NCBI GenBank assembly: GCA_037367355.1
Contig: CM074702.1
Span: forward strand, 2,418,001 to 2,482,000
Origin: Neoscytalidium dimidiatum
Taxonomy: Eukaryota; Ascomycota; Dothideomycetes; Botryosphaeriales; Botryosphaeriaceae
Reading direction: 5' to 3'
DNA length: 64,000 bases
Positions 33,263 through 43,500 of this stretch are shown piece after piece. Under the pieces are notes generated by a model. It did not search any database. It was not told where the DNA came from and saw only the letters and a list, made by a program, of their open reading frames with translations. The position numbers were made by a program, and so were the translations under genes. How positions within the stretch are numbered: the stretch's first letter is position 1; each line of letters opens with the position of its first letter.

Positions 33263-34554
33263 TTACCAGTTCGCCCTCTGTTTCAATTTTTCGTTCTGGA
33301 CGATCTCGATGAAATATGAATCAGGATCTATTGCATCGTTAGCTTGAACCGTCCGCCAAGGAAGTACTGTGCTTACCAAGGACGAAGGCAATGTTCTTCA
33401 TGCGGCCATCGGTAAGCCTCTTCTTCCAGTTGACCTTCTTCTCCTCAAACCTTGCACAAGCAGCTTCGAGGTCATCAACAGCAACACAGATGTGACCAAA
33501 ACCTTGAGGCTGATCGTTACCATTGTGGTACTTGAAGTCGGGGTCACTCTCTGTGCCATAGTTCCAGGTTAATTCCAGAAGACCCTCGCGATCCGCAGTT
33601 GGATTGACACCATTGGCGGTTTGCTCGGGTGCATCAGGCCCGTATCCCAGGAAGTAGAGGTTGAACTTGGCATCCTTATTCTCGTGGGTGCGCAGTAGCT
33701 TCATACCCATGACGTCTTGGTAAAACGCAAGTGACTTCTGCGCATCCTTGACGCGGATCATGGTGTGGTTCTGTATTAGACCCGTTAGCACCCAAAAATG
33801 CCAAAGGAATGAAAAGGGGTCTTAAGGGCTTACCAGACGATAGGTCTCAACGTTAGTCTCTTTAACGTTCTCCGTCGCCTCTAGGGGCTGTTGGCCGATG
33901 ACCTCCACCTGTATCCCTTATCAGCTCCCGTTCCTGTGCGCGACTGGCGTATAGGCTGCACATACCCAATAGCCATCAGGGTCGAGCACGAATGCAATAT
34001 GCCTCATGCGACCATCCGTCAACTTCTTCTGGAATTTGTACCCTGCGTCTTCGAGCCTTTGGCAGGCGGCCTGGATATTGTCCACCGAGATGCAGAGGTG
34101 ACCAAAGCCGCGGTAGGGCTCGGTGTTGCCATTCACGATCTTGTACTCGGGATCGGTCTCGGTGCCATAGTTGTGCGTCAATTCGACGATTCCCTCGCGA
34201 TCCAACCAGTGGTTGGCGTGCGACACAGCCTTGGGGCTATCGTATGCGAGGAAGTAGAGGTCGAACTTTGCATCGGGGTACTCAAGCTTATTGATGAGCT
34301 TCATGCCCAGATACTCGTAGAACTGGACGGATCGCTTGGGGTCCTTGACCCGGATCCTGCGAGGTTGGTGAGCGCTGGCGATTGGAACTCGGACATGGAA
34401 AACGGGAGTCAGACATGGAATGGTTAAGCTTGTACTTGGTCGGATCGGTGGCCATTGTTGCGAATGCTTTGACAAAAGCCGGGGTACTCTTGGTGGTGAA
34501 TTGAGGGCGAGTCTGCCTGAAAGCGCGCAAGAAAAGGCGTGGGGTAGCGAGCAT
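33263..34554 (-). CDS. GLO1: Glyoxalase I (lactoylglutathione lyase), two-domain monomeric type
   Basis: Model: complement of 33263-33327, 33377-33770, 33834-33908, 33966-34356 and 34415-34554; 354 residues from this ATG, 321 from the internal ATG at 34455. It isomerises the glutathione hemithioacetal of methylglyoxal to S-lactoylglutathione. Two tandem glyoxalase repeats are present: each has a R-V-K-D opening (MIRVKDPKRSVQFY; MIRVKDAQKSLAFY), L-T/E-L metal-ligand region (GIVELTHNYGTE; GLLELTWNYGTE), GFGH-I/L-C and a DPDxYxxE ending. The length from 34455 equals the usual cytosolic yeast enzyme. The additional 33 residues (MLATPRLFLRAFRQTRP then TKSTPAFVKAF) are basic, hydroxylated and free of acidic residues, like a mitochondrial presequence. 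The 34455 ATG has A at -3 and G at +4; the 34554 ATG has C at -3. One intron has a GTCTGA donor. Confidence 0.9.
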
Positions 34555-34629
34555 TGGCGGGGTGTGGGAAAGAGAGGGTTGTCGAGATGCGACGACGGTC
34601 GCATAAGCAATCGACGACGGTAAGCGCAT

Positions 34630-35733
34630 CGAAAGGCTCGATAATGACGTGGGCGCGATTGCCCCTCTTTGGCCCCGCCGCGGCGGCAATGTGGCAGCCG
34701 CGCCGCTTGCCCGCGTTAACCCGACGCCTAAGGTGGGCAGTATAGAGCCGAAGAAGCACACGGATTGAGAAAAGGCTCTCCGGTCAGTCGACAGGATTGC
34801 AGCATAGCTCTTGTAACGGGTGGGAGGGCTGGAGCAGTCGTCCGGACGTACACATGTAATAATAACTCGCTCACATTTACGTCTGGACGACTGCTTCGAT
34901 TCCCCACGCGGTCTTGTTGCGGTAGTGGTTCGTCAAGCCATACAAACAGTTCAAAGAGAGTCAGACGGTTGTGGCACCAAAACTGCTGAGCTCTGCAGCA
35001 GTGGGCTAGCCATAAAGTAGCACTCTTCGATGGACACCTTGAGGGACAACCTAAGTGCTTACGTAACGCGGGAAGCTCGCTTCGCTTTTAGCGCCCGCAG
35101 ATAGACGCGTTTGGCCGGCGCGCGAGATTACTGACTGTATCAACGACACGACAGCACAGCACAACACAGCATGGCTACCCGCAATTCCAAGTGCCGCACC
35201 GAGTCCTGACCAAATCCACCATGCACCCAAACCTTGCGCAAATCATCAGTCATTCTCGAGCCTGCTTTCCTCACGCTGCCCGCCAATTCCACCCTCTGAT
35301 GTTAACGCCGCCTCTATCGCCTATCGCTGACGGACCCTACTCGCTGCGCTACACGCCCACCACGGAGAACACCACCACCACCACCACAACCTGAGCCGCC
35401 CCTCGCTAGCCTGCCTATCAGCTTTTTTCTTTTTCGCCCGCCCTCCCCCGACAGGCCCTAGCCACGGACTCTGTATGTGTTTGCCGCCTTTTGCGCTCCA
35501 CCGTCTCGCCCTGCTTCCGCTGCCTTGCTCTGCCGGTCATGTCCTCCGCCTCACCGTCTGCCTAGCTCACGCTCGGCTGCTTTCTGTGCCACCTCACTTA
35601 AGGCCGCAGCCCGCTGTGTCACATTGTTTTCCACCCTCTTGGCTCCCGACCAGACCCTGCACACATCTGCTGATCCACCAAACTGCTTGCGTCGTTTGCG
35701 CCGCCCCTCCTAGATCTCTACTGATTCATTTCC
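34630..35733. promoter_or_regulatory. Divergent promoter, GLO1 / small roadblock-like gene
   Basis: About 1.1 kb between head-to-head genes. It includes a further in-frame, weak-context GLO1 ATG at 34629 on its edge, an ACC-rich run at about 35368-35390 and a pyrimidine-rich stretch before the plus-strand start, typical of fungal promoters. No separate gene seen. Confidence 0.45.
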
Positions 35734-36486
35734 ATGTCCAGACCCGGCCCACAGGGCAGACCGCCCATCATGCTGAACGTCAAGAAACTCAGTGATCTGC
35801 TCGCAAAGAATGTTGACCCAAGGCTGTATCCGCGCATGTTGTAAGTGATGCCAGCCTGTACGCTCTAAGCTCGGCGCTAACGCAGCTCCAGCGTCATGTC
35901 GCCCAATGGAACCTTATTGGCCTATTCGACGCCTGCCAACATCAAGGAGCTCCGGGACCAAGCTGCTCTGATATCCATGGCATGGAAAGAGCACGAACTC
36001 AACGTCCCTGCACAAGCTGGGGATGCAGACCAAGAAGCATCTTCAACCCCGAAGCCATTGGAAACCCTCACCATCGAGTTCGACAACAACAACCTCATCG
36101 TACGCGCCCTTCAACCCAAGCTCCTTTTGGTCCTGGTTGGAGGAGTTCCTCCCGGACGCAAGCAATCCTTCAAAATCACGCCCGAAACCCAAGGTGGCCC
36201 TCGCTACCCGACTGAAATTTCCGGTCTTTCCGGCGGCCGTCACGACGGCGTTGTCGAGCCATCCCGATCAGCCCAGGAATCGGGGCAAAGCCCAGAACTC
36301 GTCGGCTCGCCAGAGGCACCGTCATCTGCCTCCGTTGCTGAAAGCACCATGAGCCAAAGAGAAAAGGACATGAAGCTCGGTGCTCTCCATATCCAACGCA
36401 AGAAGCTGGACGCAATGACCAGATTCATCCGACAGGACTTTGAACGGAAAGGGTTCGTCATGCCCGACGATGTGAGCTTTCCCTAA
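35734..36486 (+). CDS. Small conserved-looking protein, possibly roadblock/LC7 (Ragulator-type)
   Basis: Model: 35734-35840 and 35886-36486; 235 residues. After MSRPGPQGRPPIM the sequence LNVKKLSDLLAKN, then SSVMSPNGTLLAYSTPA, then LRDQAALISMAWKEHE and LTIEFDNNNLIVRAL, LLLVLVGGVPPG reads like a roadblock/LC7 fold (helix, two strands, helix, strands), as in the lysosomal/vacuolar EGO-Ragulator adaptors. A Ser-rich linker and a basic C-terminal helix (LGALHIQRKKLDAMTRFIRQDFERKG) follow. The intron join is clean (GTAAGT to ACGCAG). A possible second intron (36472-36520) would replace the last five residues by 18 others ending near 36577. Assignment rests on fold-like pattern only; it could be another small adaptor. 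Confidence 0.6.
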
Positions 36487-37342
36487 CAGCAACTGTTCAA
36501 AGTTCGCACTTACTACTCAGCAGCCGGATTTTGCATGGCGGGACCGCAGGCAGAATGCTTCTGCGGGATGCGAGTGATTGGACTAGCGTACAGCGATGTA
36601 TCCACCACAAGGCGAGCTTTATCGAGTTGATGCAGGGCGTTTTGATTCAGCGTTTCTTTGGATATCCCGATGTCGTGCTTTCCAAGTGGTAATTTCGTGA
36701 TTTTGCGTTTTCCGGCCCTTCGTATTTCTCTGTATCTGTTGTATCGCAGTCGGGCATTTCAGCGGCATTGCGCATCAATCCAATGGCATATCAACATGTA
36801 AGTAGAGGGCACTGTACAATTCTCCGACAACGCGTTCTCTCTCGGTCCAACGGGCGCTTTGATGATCTATAGTGTTGGTGTCAACGGTCCGAGAGCCTCA
36901 GATCTTCGCGCACGGGACTGCAACCTGAGCGTGTACCTACATCGTTCTGACGTCATGTCCCACACGCATGGTGAACCACCCTTTACTTCCCTCCGCGTCT
37001 TCCTTCGCGCACCCACCTCTTTTTCTCCAGGATCACAATCGAGCTCCTAGACACGCATTCAACCATCGATGTAGGTATTATCACCTCTGACGCAAAGCAG
37101 GCTTCCACCACGCGACCAAGTTGACAGGCCAACCAGCACCAACCGCGCTCACACCTCGCGCCGCCCTAACCGAACAACCCCTCCTTTCGCCGGAAAACCG
37201 ATTTCAACTGGCCCAGATCTCACGGAATTGCATCCCGTCCAACTCAGCCAGATCTCCAAATCCCATCATCCTTCGACCATCGCCAATCGCCGTCGTCGCC
37301 GCCGCAGTTTAACAATCCCCCTTCTCTCTTCAGCCCACAGCC
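36487..37342. other. Intergenic, possible alternative last exon at left edge
   Basis: The first 90 bases may hold an alternative terminal exon of the preceding gene (36521-36577). The rest is 3' UTR and the promoter of the following plus-strand gene. No other gene seen. Confidence 0.45.
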
Positions 37343-38032
37343 ATGCTCCTCCCCACAGCATCCCGCCGCGCCCTCACCACGACCATGGCCTTGCCCCAAC
37401 ACTACCACTACCGCCTGCGCGCCACCTGCCCGCGCGCGACGCGCATCGCCGCCGTGCGCGCCGCGACGGCCAGCAACGTCCGCTCGCTGCACGCGTCGCG
37501 CGCCTCCCTCGGCGCGACCAAGGAGGACCACCTTGAGCGCGATCGGCTGAACCCCACCAGCACCGAATACAGCAAGAGCGGGTCGGACGACGCCGCCGCC
37601 GCGACGTCGGACGCCGCGTTCAACCCCAACAAGACGGACCCGGAGAGCGAGCTCGCAACCGCCGACCAGGAGAGCGGGGAGGTGAGGAAGTCGTCCTCTC
37701 AGGTTTGTGGTTTTTTAATAAAAAGAAAAAGAAAAAGAGAAGGGATCGATCGTGGAGGTGTGGTGGGGGAGGCTTAGGGAGTGTGTTCAAGGCAGTTTGT
37801 TGGTCAGCGGCTAATGCGTGGTATATTCTTCGTTTAGGACCCGAACCCCTTGAATGTCAGTCCTGGCAATAAGGACGTCAGCGCTACGAAGGATCCTCAG
37901 CAGGGCGGTCCAGTTAGGAGTCCTAGCGAGTCGGAGGGTTCGAGCACGCGCGCGAGAACAAGTGGAAGGGGAAGCCCACAGAAGCATGGTGGTGCGAAGT
38001 CGGGTGGTGGTGCTGTCCCGGGCACGCAGTAG
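37343..38032 (+). CDS. Small mitochondrial-type protein, disordered, uncharacterised
   Basis: Model: 37343-37702 and 37838-38032; 184 residues. The N-terminal 55 residues are rich in Arg, Ala, Thr and Ser with almost no acidic residues (LLPTASRRALTTTMA, then ATRIAAVRAATASNVRSLHAS), a strong mitochondrial presequence pattern with an RSLHAS-type processing site. The mature part is hydrophilic and disordered, with ERDRLNPTSTEYSKSGSDD, AAFNPNKTDPE and a Gly/Lys/Ser-rich tail. I recall similar short proteins in many filamentous ascomycetes, function unknown. The donor is GTTTGT; reading through the intron would end 24 codons later instead. An alternative start at 37385 would remove part of the presequence. 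Confidence 0.65.
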
Positions 38033-38592
38033 GGCGTTGTGGATTGCGTGCGCATACATTCAGTGTTTGGTGCGCCGGGACGGAGATTGAGCTTACGCAG
38101 AAATAGGGAGGGAGTATGTGCATATGGCGTTATGGGGAACAGCATTGAATGGACGATATTGTTCCGTCATGTCGCTCATTTCGCTCATAAAATTCGTGCT
38201 ACACACACTGAAGTTACTATTCTCCCAACTTAGGCATTCAAAATGGTTGTGTATGATACTACGACTGTGAGTCCAATGATTGAAACACGCGAATGTCTGG
38301 ATTTGCTTGATCATCGCCTTTGAGACATTTTCTGCACAATCCCAGCTGACCTTGTAAGACCTACTATCTTCCGCCACTACGGCTCGACCGGGCCAATCAG
38401 GTAGGCACAATTTAGTACTTAAATTTGGCCTTGCCACTTAATTAACACGCTATATGCAGGGAGATACACTACGGGCTCCAAGATGCGCCTACCCGCTCGA
38501 AGAGAACATCTATTTTTTCCCCTTATGAAAGTCTTGCCATTCTAACATTTCAAGATTGATGATGCACACACTCAGCGATTCCTTTTAATTTC
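38033..38592. other. Convergent 3' interval
   Basis: Non-coding gap between the mitochondrial-type gene (+) and sulfide:quinone oxidoreductase (-), both ending into it. AT-rich, no gene seen. Confidence 0.55.
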
Positions 38593-39945
38593 TCAGTTCC
38601 TCCAGCCCTTCGGGCCGCCCCAAGTGCCCTTGACCATAGACTTGTAGTACACCCAAGGGAAGAAGTCCTTCTTCAGGTGGTAGAACGCGCGGCGCGGCTC
38701 GGCCTGGTCGATGCCGAACCACTGCTTGAACGTCTCCTTGGGCTCGCCGCCGTACTTGAACTCGGCGAGCAGCACCTTGCCGTACTCGGTCAGCAGCGGA
38801 CACGAGGTGTAACCGTCGTACGCGGCATCCGGCTCCTTGCCCTCGGCGCTGCGCAGCAGGTTGCGCACAAGCACCGGCGCCTCGGCGGTGATGGCGGCGG
38901 CCGTTTTGGATGTCGGCAGGCTGGACGCATCGCCGGCGGACCAGACGTTGGCGTACTTCTTGTGGCGGGTGGTCGCGTTGTCGACGTCGACGAAGCCGGC
39001 GGCGTCGGCCAGCGGGCTGTCCTTGACGAAAGCGTGCGGGCCCATCTTCGGGACGACGTGCAGGAGGTCGAACGGGCGGGTGACCTGCTCCTTGGTGTCG
39101 AGGCGGGTGAAGGTGGCCTTGTTGCCGTCAACGGCGATGAGGTCGTGCTGGAAGAGGCCCTCGACGCCCCGCTCCTTGCGCAGCTCCTCCAGCTTGGCGT
39201 TGTACTTGGGCACGCCGAACATGCCGGGCAGGCCTGTCGCGAAGCTGATGTTGATTGCCGAGCTGGAAGGGTTGCTGGGGTTGTACAGGCCGGCCTTCTT
39301 CCAGTGGTCCAGCGCCAGCCACATGATCTTCTGCGGACCGCCCGCGCACTTTACCACGCCGGCAGGCTGCGTGAAGATGGCGTTCCCGCCACGGAGCTTC
39401 TCGATGGTGCCGAACACCTTGTCGCAGGTGTCGTAGCCGTAGATGGACGAGACGAGGGAGTGCTGGTCGGCGAGCGCCTCGGGGAGGCCCTTGATAGCGC
39501 TATAGTTGATGCTGATGCCTGGCACGACGACCAGCTGCTCGTAGCCGACCTTAGCGCCGTTGGACAAGGTGACAACATTGTCTTCCGGAGTGAAGGCGTT
39601 CACACCCTCGTTGTAGAACTTAAACTTGGGATCCACCAGATCTTTCAGCGGTCTTCGCAGCTCTTCCTTGGTCTTGAGACCGCCGCCAACGAGAGTCCAT
39701 CCGGGCTGGTAATGGTGCCACTTGGCCGGGTCGACGACAGCAATATCATCCTGGGCGAACTGACCAGATCGAAGAAGCTGATGGCTAATAGCAAGACCGG
39801 CGCTACCACCACCGATCACGACGACCTTGTGGTTACGGGAAGCAGATGTCACGGGTGATACTGTTGCGAAATTCCGGAGAGTCTCTGCAGTGATGGCCGA
39901 GCGCCCGGCAGCCAAAGCTGCCGACGTTACGCGGCTGTGGAACAT
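38593..39945 (-). CDS. SQR: Sulfide:quinone oxidoreductase, mitochondrial
   Basis: Single exon, 450 residues. It oxidises hydrogen sulfide at the inner mitochondrial membrane and passes electrons to ubiquinone; fission-yeast Hmt2 is the fungal model. An Arg/Ala/Thr-rich presequence of about 35 residues precedes the FAD-binding motif VVVIGGGSAGLA. Family hallmarks are WHHYQPGWTLVGGG, the redox-active Cys near residue 200 in VVKCAGGPQKIMW and the second near residue 382 in TSCPLLTEYGKVLL. The FAD-contacting NVWSAGDASSLPTSKTAAAI and the amphipathic membrane-anchoring C-terminus ending FFPWVYYKSMVKGTWGGPKG are also present. The start is the first in-frame ATG; the frame above it is stop-free but has none. 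All key residues are present. Confidence 0.93.
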   Translation of the reverse strand: MFHSRVTSAALAAGRSAITAETLRNFATVSPVTSASRNHKVVVIGGGSAGLAISHQLLRSGQFAQDDIAVVDPAKWHHYQPGWTLVGGGLKTKEELRRPLKDLVDPKFKFYNEGVNAFTPEDNVVTLSNGAKVGYEQLVVVPGISINYSAIKGLPEALADQHSLVSSIYGYDTCDKVFGTIEKLRGGNAIFTQPAGVVKCAGGPQKIMWLALDHWKKAGLYNPSNPSSSAINISFATGLPGMFGVPKYNAKLEELRKERGVEGLFQHDLIAVDGNKATFTRLDTKEQVTRPFDLLHVVPKMGPHAFVKDSPLADAAGFVDVDNATTRHKKYANVWSAGDASSLPTSKTAAAITAEAPVLVRNLLRSAEGKEPDAAYDGYTSCPLLTEYGKVLLAEFKYGGEPKETFKQWFGIDQAEPRRAFYHLKKDFFPWVYYKSMVKGTWGGPKGWRN

Positions 39946-40556
39946 TGGCGGCTGCAGAAGAAGAGATGGGATGAGGTTAGGCCCTACGGTACGTAAAAGA
40001 AAAGGAACAGCAAATCGAGAAAGGAAGCCGAAGAAAAAAGGCACGAAGAAGGACCCACGAGAGGAGAAAGGACCGAAGTGCAAGCGAGAAGCGAACTGCG
40101 AGAAATAGTAGTGCGATGTCGCGCCACCTTTTTCCCTCTTGATTACTTTTGGAGCAAGATTCTGTGTCGGCGCTTACACGCCGCCAAGCCTCGCCGGGTA
40201 AGCCTGGCGAGATTTTGGCACTCGGTCCGATAGGGGACCATCCTTCTCCGAAGACCAGATGCAGGGAGCCTCATCGGCGACTACAGCGATGTCTGATCCA
40301 AGGCATCCAAGCGTTGGAGGCAACAAGTATCTCAAAGCCCAGGCCTGGGAAACGGAGGCCACACTTCAGCTTTGAGTTCCTTTCGTGGAGCAGCATTCAC
40401 ATATCATTCGAATCTCATTTCTCATCTATGACCTCCAAGCCGCTTGTTGCCATCGCTTTATCTCCAAAAACTCCGTATGCGAGGAGCTCTAAGCAATACC
40501 AAGGACTCAAAGTGAACGAAGAGCTCATGTGACCGATTCCCACTTCCTAAACACTT
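39946..40556. promoter_or_regulatory. SQR promoter and SNF2-gene 3' side
   Basis: Upstream region of the sulfide:quinone oxidoreductase gene; purine-rich on the plus strand at 39990-40090, that is pyrimidine-rich on the transcribed sense strand near the likely start. The left-over part is the 3' UTR of the SNF2 gene. No other gene seen. Confidence 0.45.
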
Positions 40557-43500
40557 CTACCTCCTTCCATAAACCGAATGCTCCACTCTCCCACTCCCTT
40601 TCCTCTCCCATCCAGGCCTTGCCCTACTCCATTCCTTCCCGTCCCTGGTCGTCTCGTCCGCCATGCTCTCCTGTGCATAGCTCCCCACGGCATCGGCTGC
40701 CCTCGCAACTGCACCGCGGCCCAGCACGCCCTTGAAAGAGCCAGCAAAATCCATGTCCTGTGTGTTGACAGGATGCTCATGCTCCGCATCCCGCCGGAAA
40801 AGGTTCATGATATCCTTCATGCTAAGCTTATTGATCGCCTTGCCGCCCTCGATAGCCGCATTCGCGAGTTTCCGCTTGGCCTCTTGGAGATCCAGGATGC
40901 GCTCTTCGACTGTCTTACGAATCGTCAGCTTGTAGACGACCACGTCCACTGTCTGATTGAGGCGGTGAACACGATCAATAGCCTGCTCCTCGACGAACGG
41001 ATTCCAGAAGGGTTCGAGGATGACAACGCGGGAAGCCGCGGTGAGATTGAGGCCGAGGGAACCACACTTGAGAGAGCAGAGAAGGACACGGGTTCCGGGA
41101 TCGTTGCGAAGCTTGTTTAGCGAAGCTTCACGTAGGTCATTACGCATGCTACCATCATAGCGCGTGAAGCGATGGCCAGCGTTACGGAGGAACGGCTCGA
41201 TAAGGTCGAGCATGGATGTGAATTGGCTGAATACGATGACCTTGTGATCAGGAATCTCCTTATTGAGGATGTCTAGTAGGCGGCTGATTTTCGTGGAAGG
41301 AAACAAACTGTCATCGTCATCTGAAGAATTGTCGCTTTCAGCTTCTGAGTCTTCATCCTCATTCTCGTCATCTTCCTCCCCCGACCCCGAAGCAGAGTCC
41401 TCGGTCTGTTCTTCGGCTTCAGAAGACACCAAATTCACGACCTTTTTCTCGGAAGGTGTCTCCGTTTCTTCATCGCCCGTTTCCGAGTCATCTGAGTCCA
41501 GCCATTCGCCCCCGCCTTCAGCGTTTTCGTCATCAGTGCCACCAGCTTTTCCGAGGTCCTCAAATTGGCGCTGGTCTTCAGGCACAAGCCATTCTCCCTC
41601 TTCATCTTCGTCATCACTATCGAGGACGACCCTCTTCTTGCGGGTGAGCTTTGTAGGTTTCCTTGGAGACTCGTCCTCTTCATCGGGGGCTTCTTCAATG
41701 ACTTCCTCTTTCTTCTTGTTCTTCGAGTGATGCTTCTTCTTTTTCTTATGACGTTTCTTCTGTGCCGCAAGATCGGCATCGCAGTCGGCACACCTCACAG
41801 CACCGGCCGAGGCCTCTGCCTTGGAGAGCTCAATCTGGCAGACGTCACAATGCTTCGTGGCAACGCTGATGCCGCCGAACAAATCGGCAAGATCGTCGAG
41901 CTCTTTGCTTTCCTCTGCCTTTGACTTCCTTGGGCTCTGCATCTCCTTCGGCATGCCAGAGCCGGCCCCGTTGATGGCGTCCTTATCCTTGCCTACCTGG
42001 CCGCCTACAAGCTCCGGATGGTTGCAAGCTTGCCTCAGACGCAGGAGGAGAACCAAAGCACCAATGTAGTCAGCCTTCTCGCCACCCATCAACTCGCGAA
42101 GGCGGCTCTGTGCCCGGTCTGCAAGTCGGTCGTAGAAGCTGCGCTCATCGGGTGTGAAGTCAGCGACGACTGTCTCAACCTTACGACCGACGATCTTGAA
42201 ACCCTCGTTCTTCTGTCCGTCCTTCGACGGCTTTCCACCAGGATTCAGTGCACCCTCTTGCTTCAGAACGTCCTTGGTCCTGCGCTTCATGAAAGCTCTC
42301 AGGAAGACCTGAAGCCTCCTCATTGCAAGGTTGCCGCGCCCACTTTTCATGGGACCGGCAATGTCGTTCTTCCATCTGCTAAGTTCGTCATATGGCTTGA
42401 TGCGGAGAAATCTGATCAAGCTTTGGAGCTCATCCAGGTTGTTCTGCATAGGAGTACCAGTCAAGCACCAGCGGTAATGCGAGCGCAGAGCATATGCTGC
42501 CTGTGTCATCTTGGCGTTCCGGTTCTTAATGCTGTGCGCTTCATCCAGCATGATACGGTACCAGTGTACTCCGTAGCAGCCAATTTTTGGGCCGTCAGGG
42601 CCACTTGAACTTGCTGCATGTTCTGAGGCAAGGATCTGGTATGTAGTGACAACGATGTCATACCTCTTGAGCTCTTCAGCAAGCTTGGTACGGGAAGGGC
42701 CATGGTGAACGAGGACCTTGAGCTTGTGAGAAGGAAGGACCTTCGTCTTGACTTCGCTCTCCCACTGCTTGATCAACGCTAATGGTGCTACAACAAGCGT
42801 AGTCTTGCACACAGTCGAGGGTATTTTCTTTTTCTTGTCCTTGGGCTTATCTTCTGAAGGCTCTTCGCGTTCCGGGCGAGGATTGTTGAGGATGAGGGCG
42901 AGTGACTGAATGGTTTTGCCGAGACCCATGTCATCAGCAAGAATACCACCTTTCGGAAGGACCCCATTCTTCTTCCGCTGACCAACTTCTTTATCCATCA
43001 TCCATGAGACACCGTCGACTTGATGCGGGAGAAGCTTGACAGCCAAGCCGTCCACGGTGCCGTCATCTTCGTCCTCTTCCTGCTCCTCGGGATCCGGCTC
43101 ACTCTTTTCATCGCTCTTTACATCAAGCGCCTTCAACCTGTCTGCCAAACTTGTGGGCGTCTTTTCCTCCTGCTGCTTCTTCGGCTGTTTCCTCTTCCGT
43201 AGCCGAGTTTTGGGCTTGTCTTCTTCGTCATCAAAAGCACCCTCTAGCAGATTCTTAATATTCTCGTGCGCTTTGTTGGCGTCAACAAAGGCGAAGGGAT
43301 CGCCAGCACCGAACCGGTCGTCTCGAATGGCGACGTCGGGGTCAAACTCCTCATCATCGCTGCCGGTCAAGTCTATTGTGGGCCTCTTTTTCTCTCCCGA
43401 GAAATCTATATGCGCAAGCTTGACAGGGTCATTTATCGGCTGGAAACCTCCCACTGGGCGAACGGAGGAATAGACTGGCCTAGGTGTGGCGGCAATAGTG

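Noticed and set aside
38677..39858. 393-codon plus-strand frame opposite sulfide:quinone oxidoreductase
   Set aside because: No ATG-context or domain support and exactly covers the SQR coding exon; antisense artefact.
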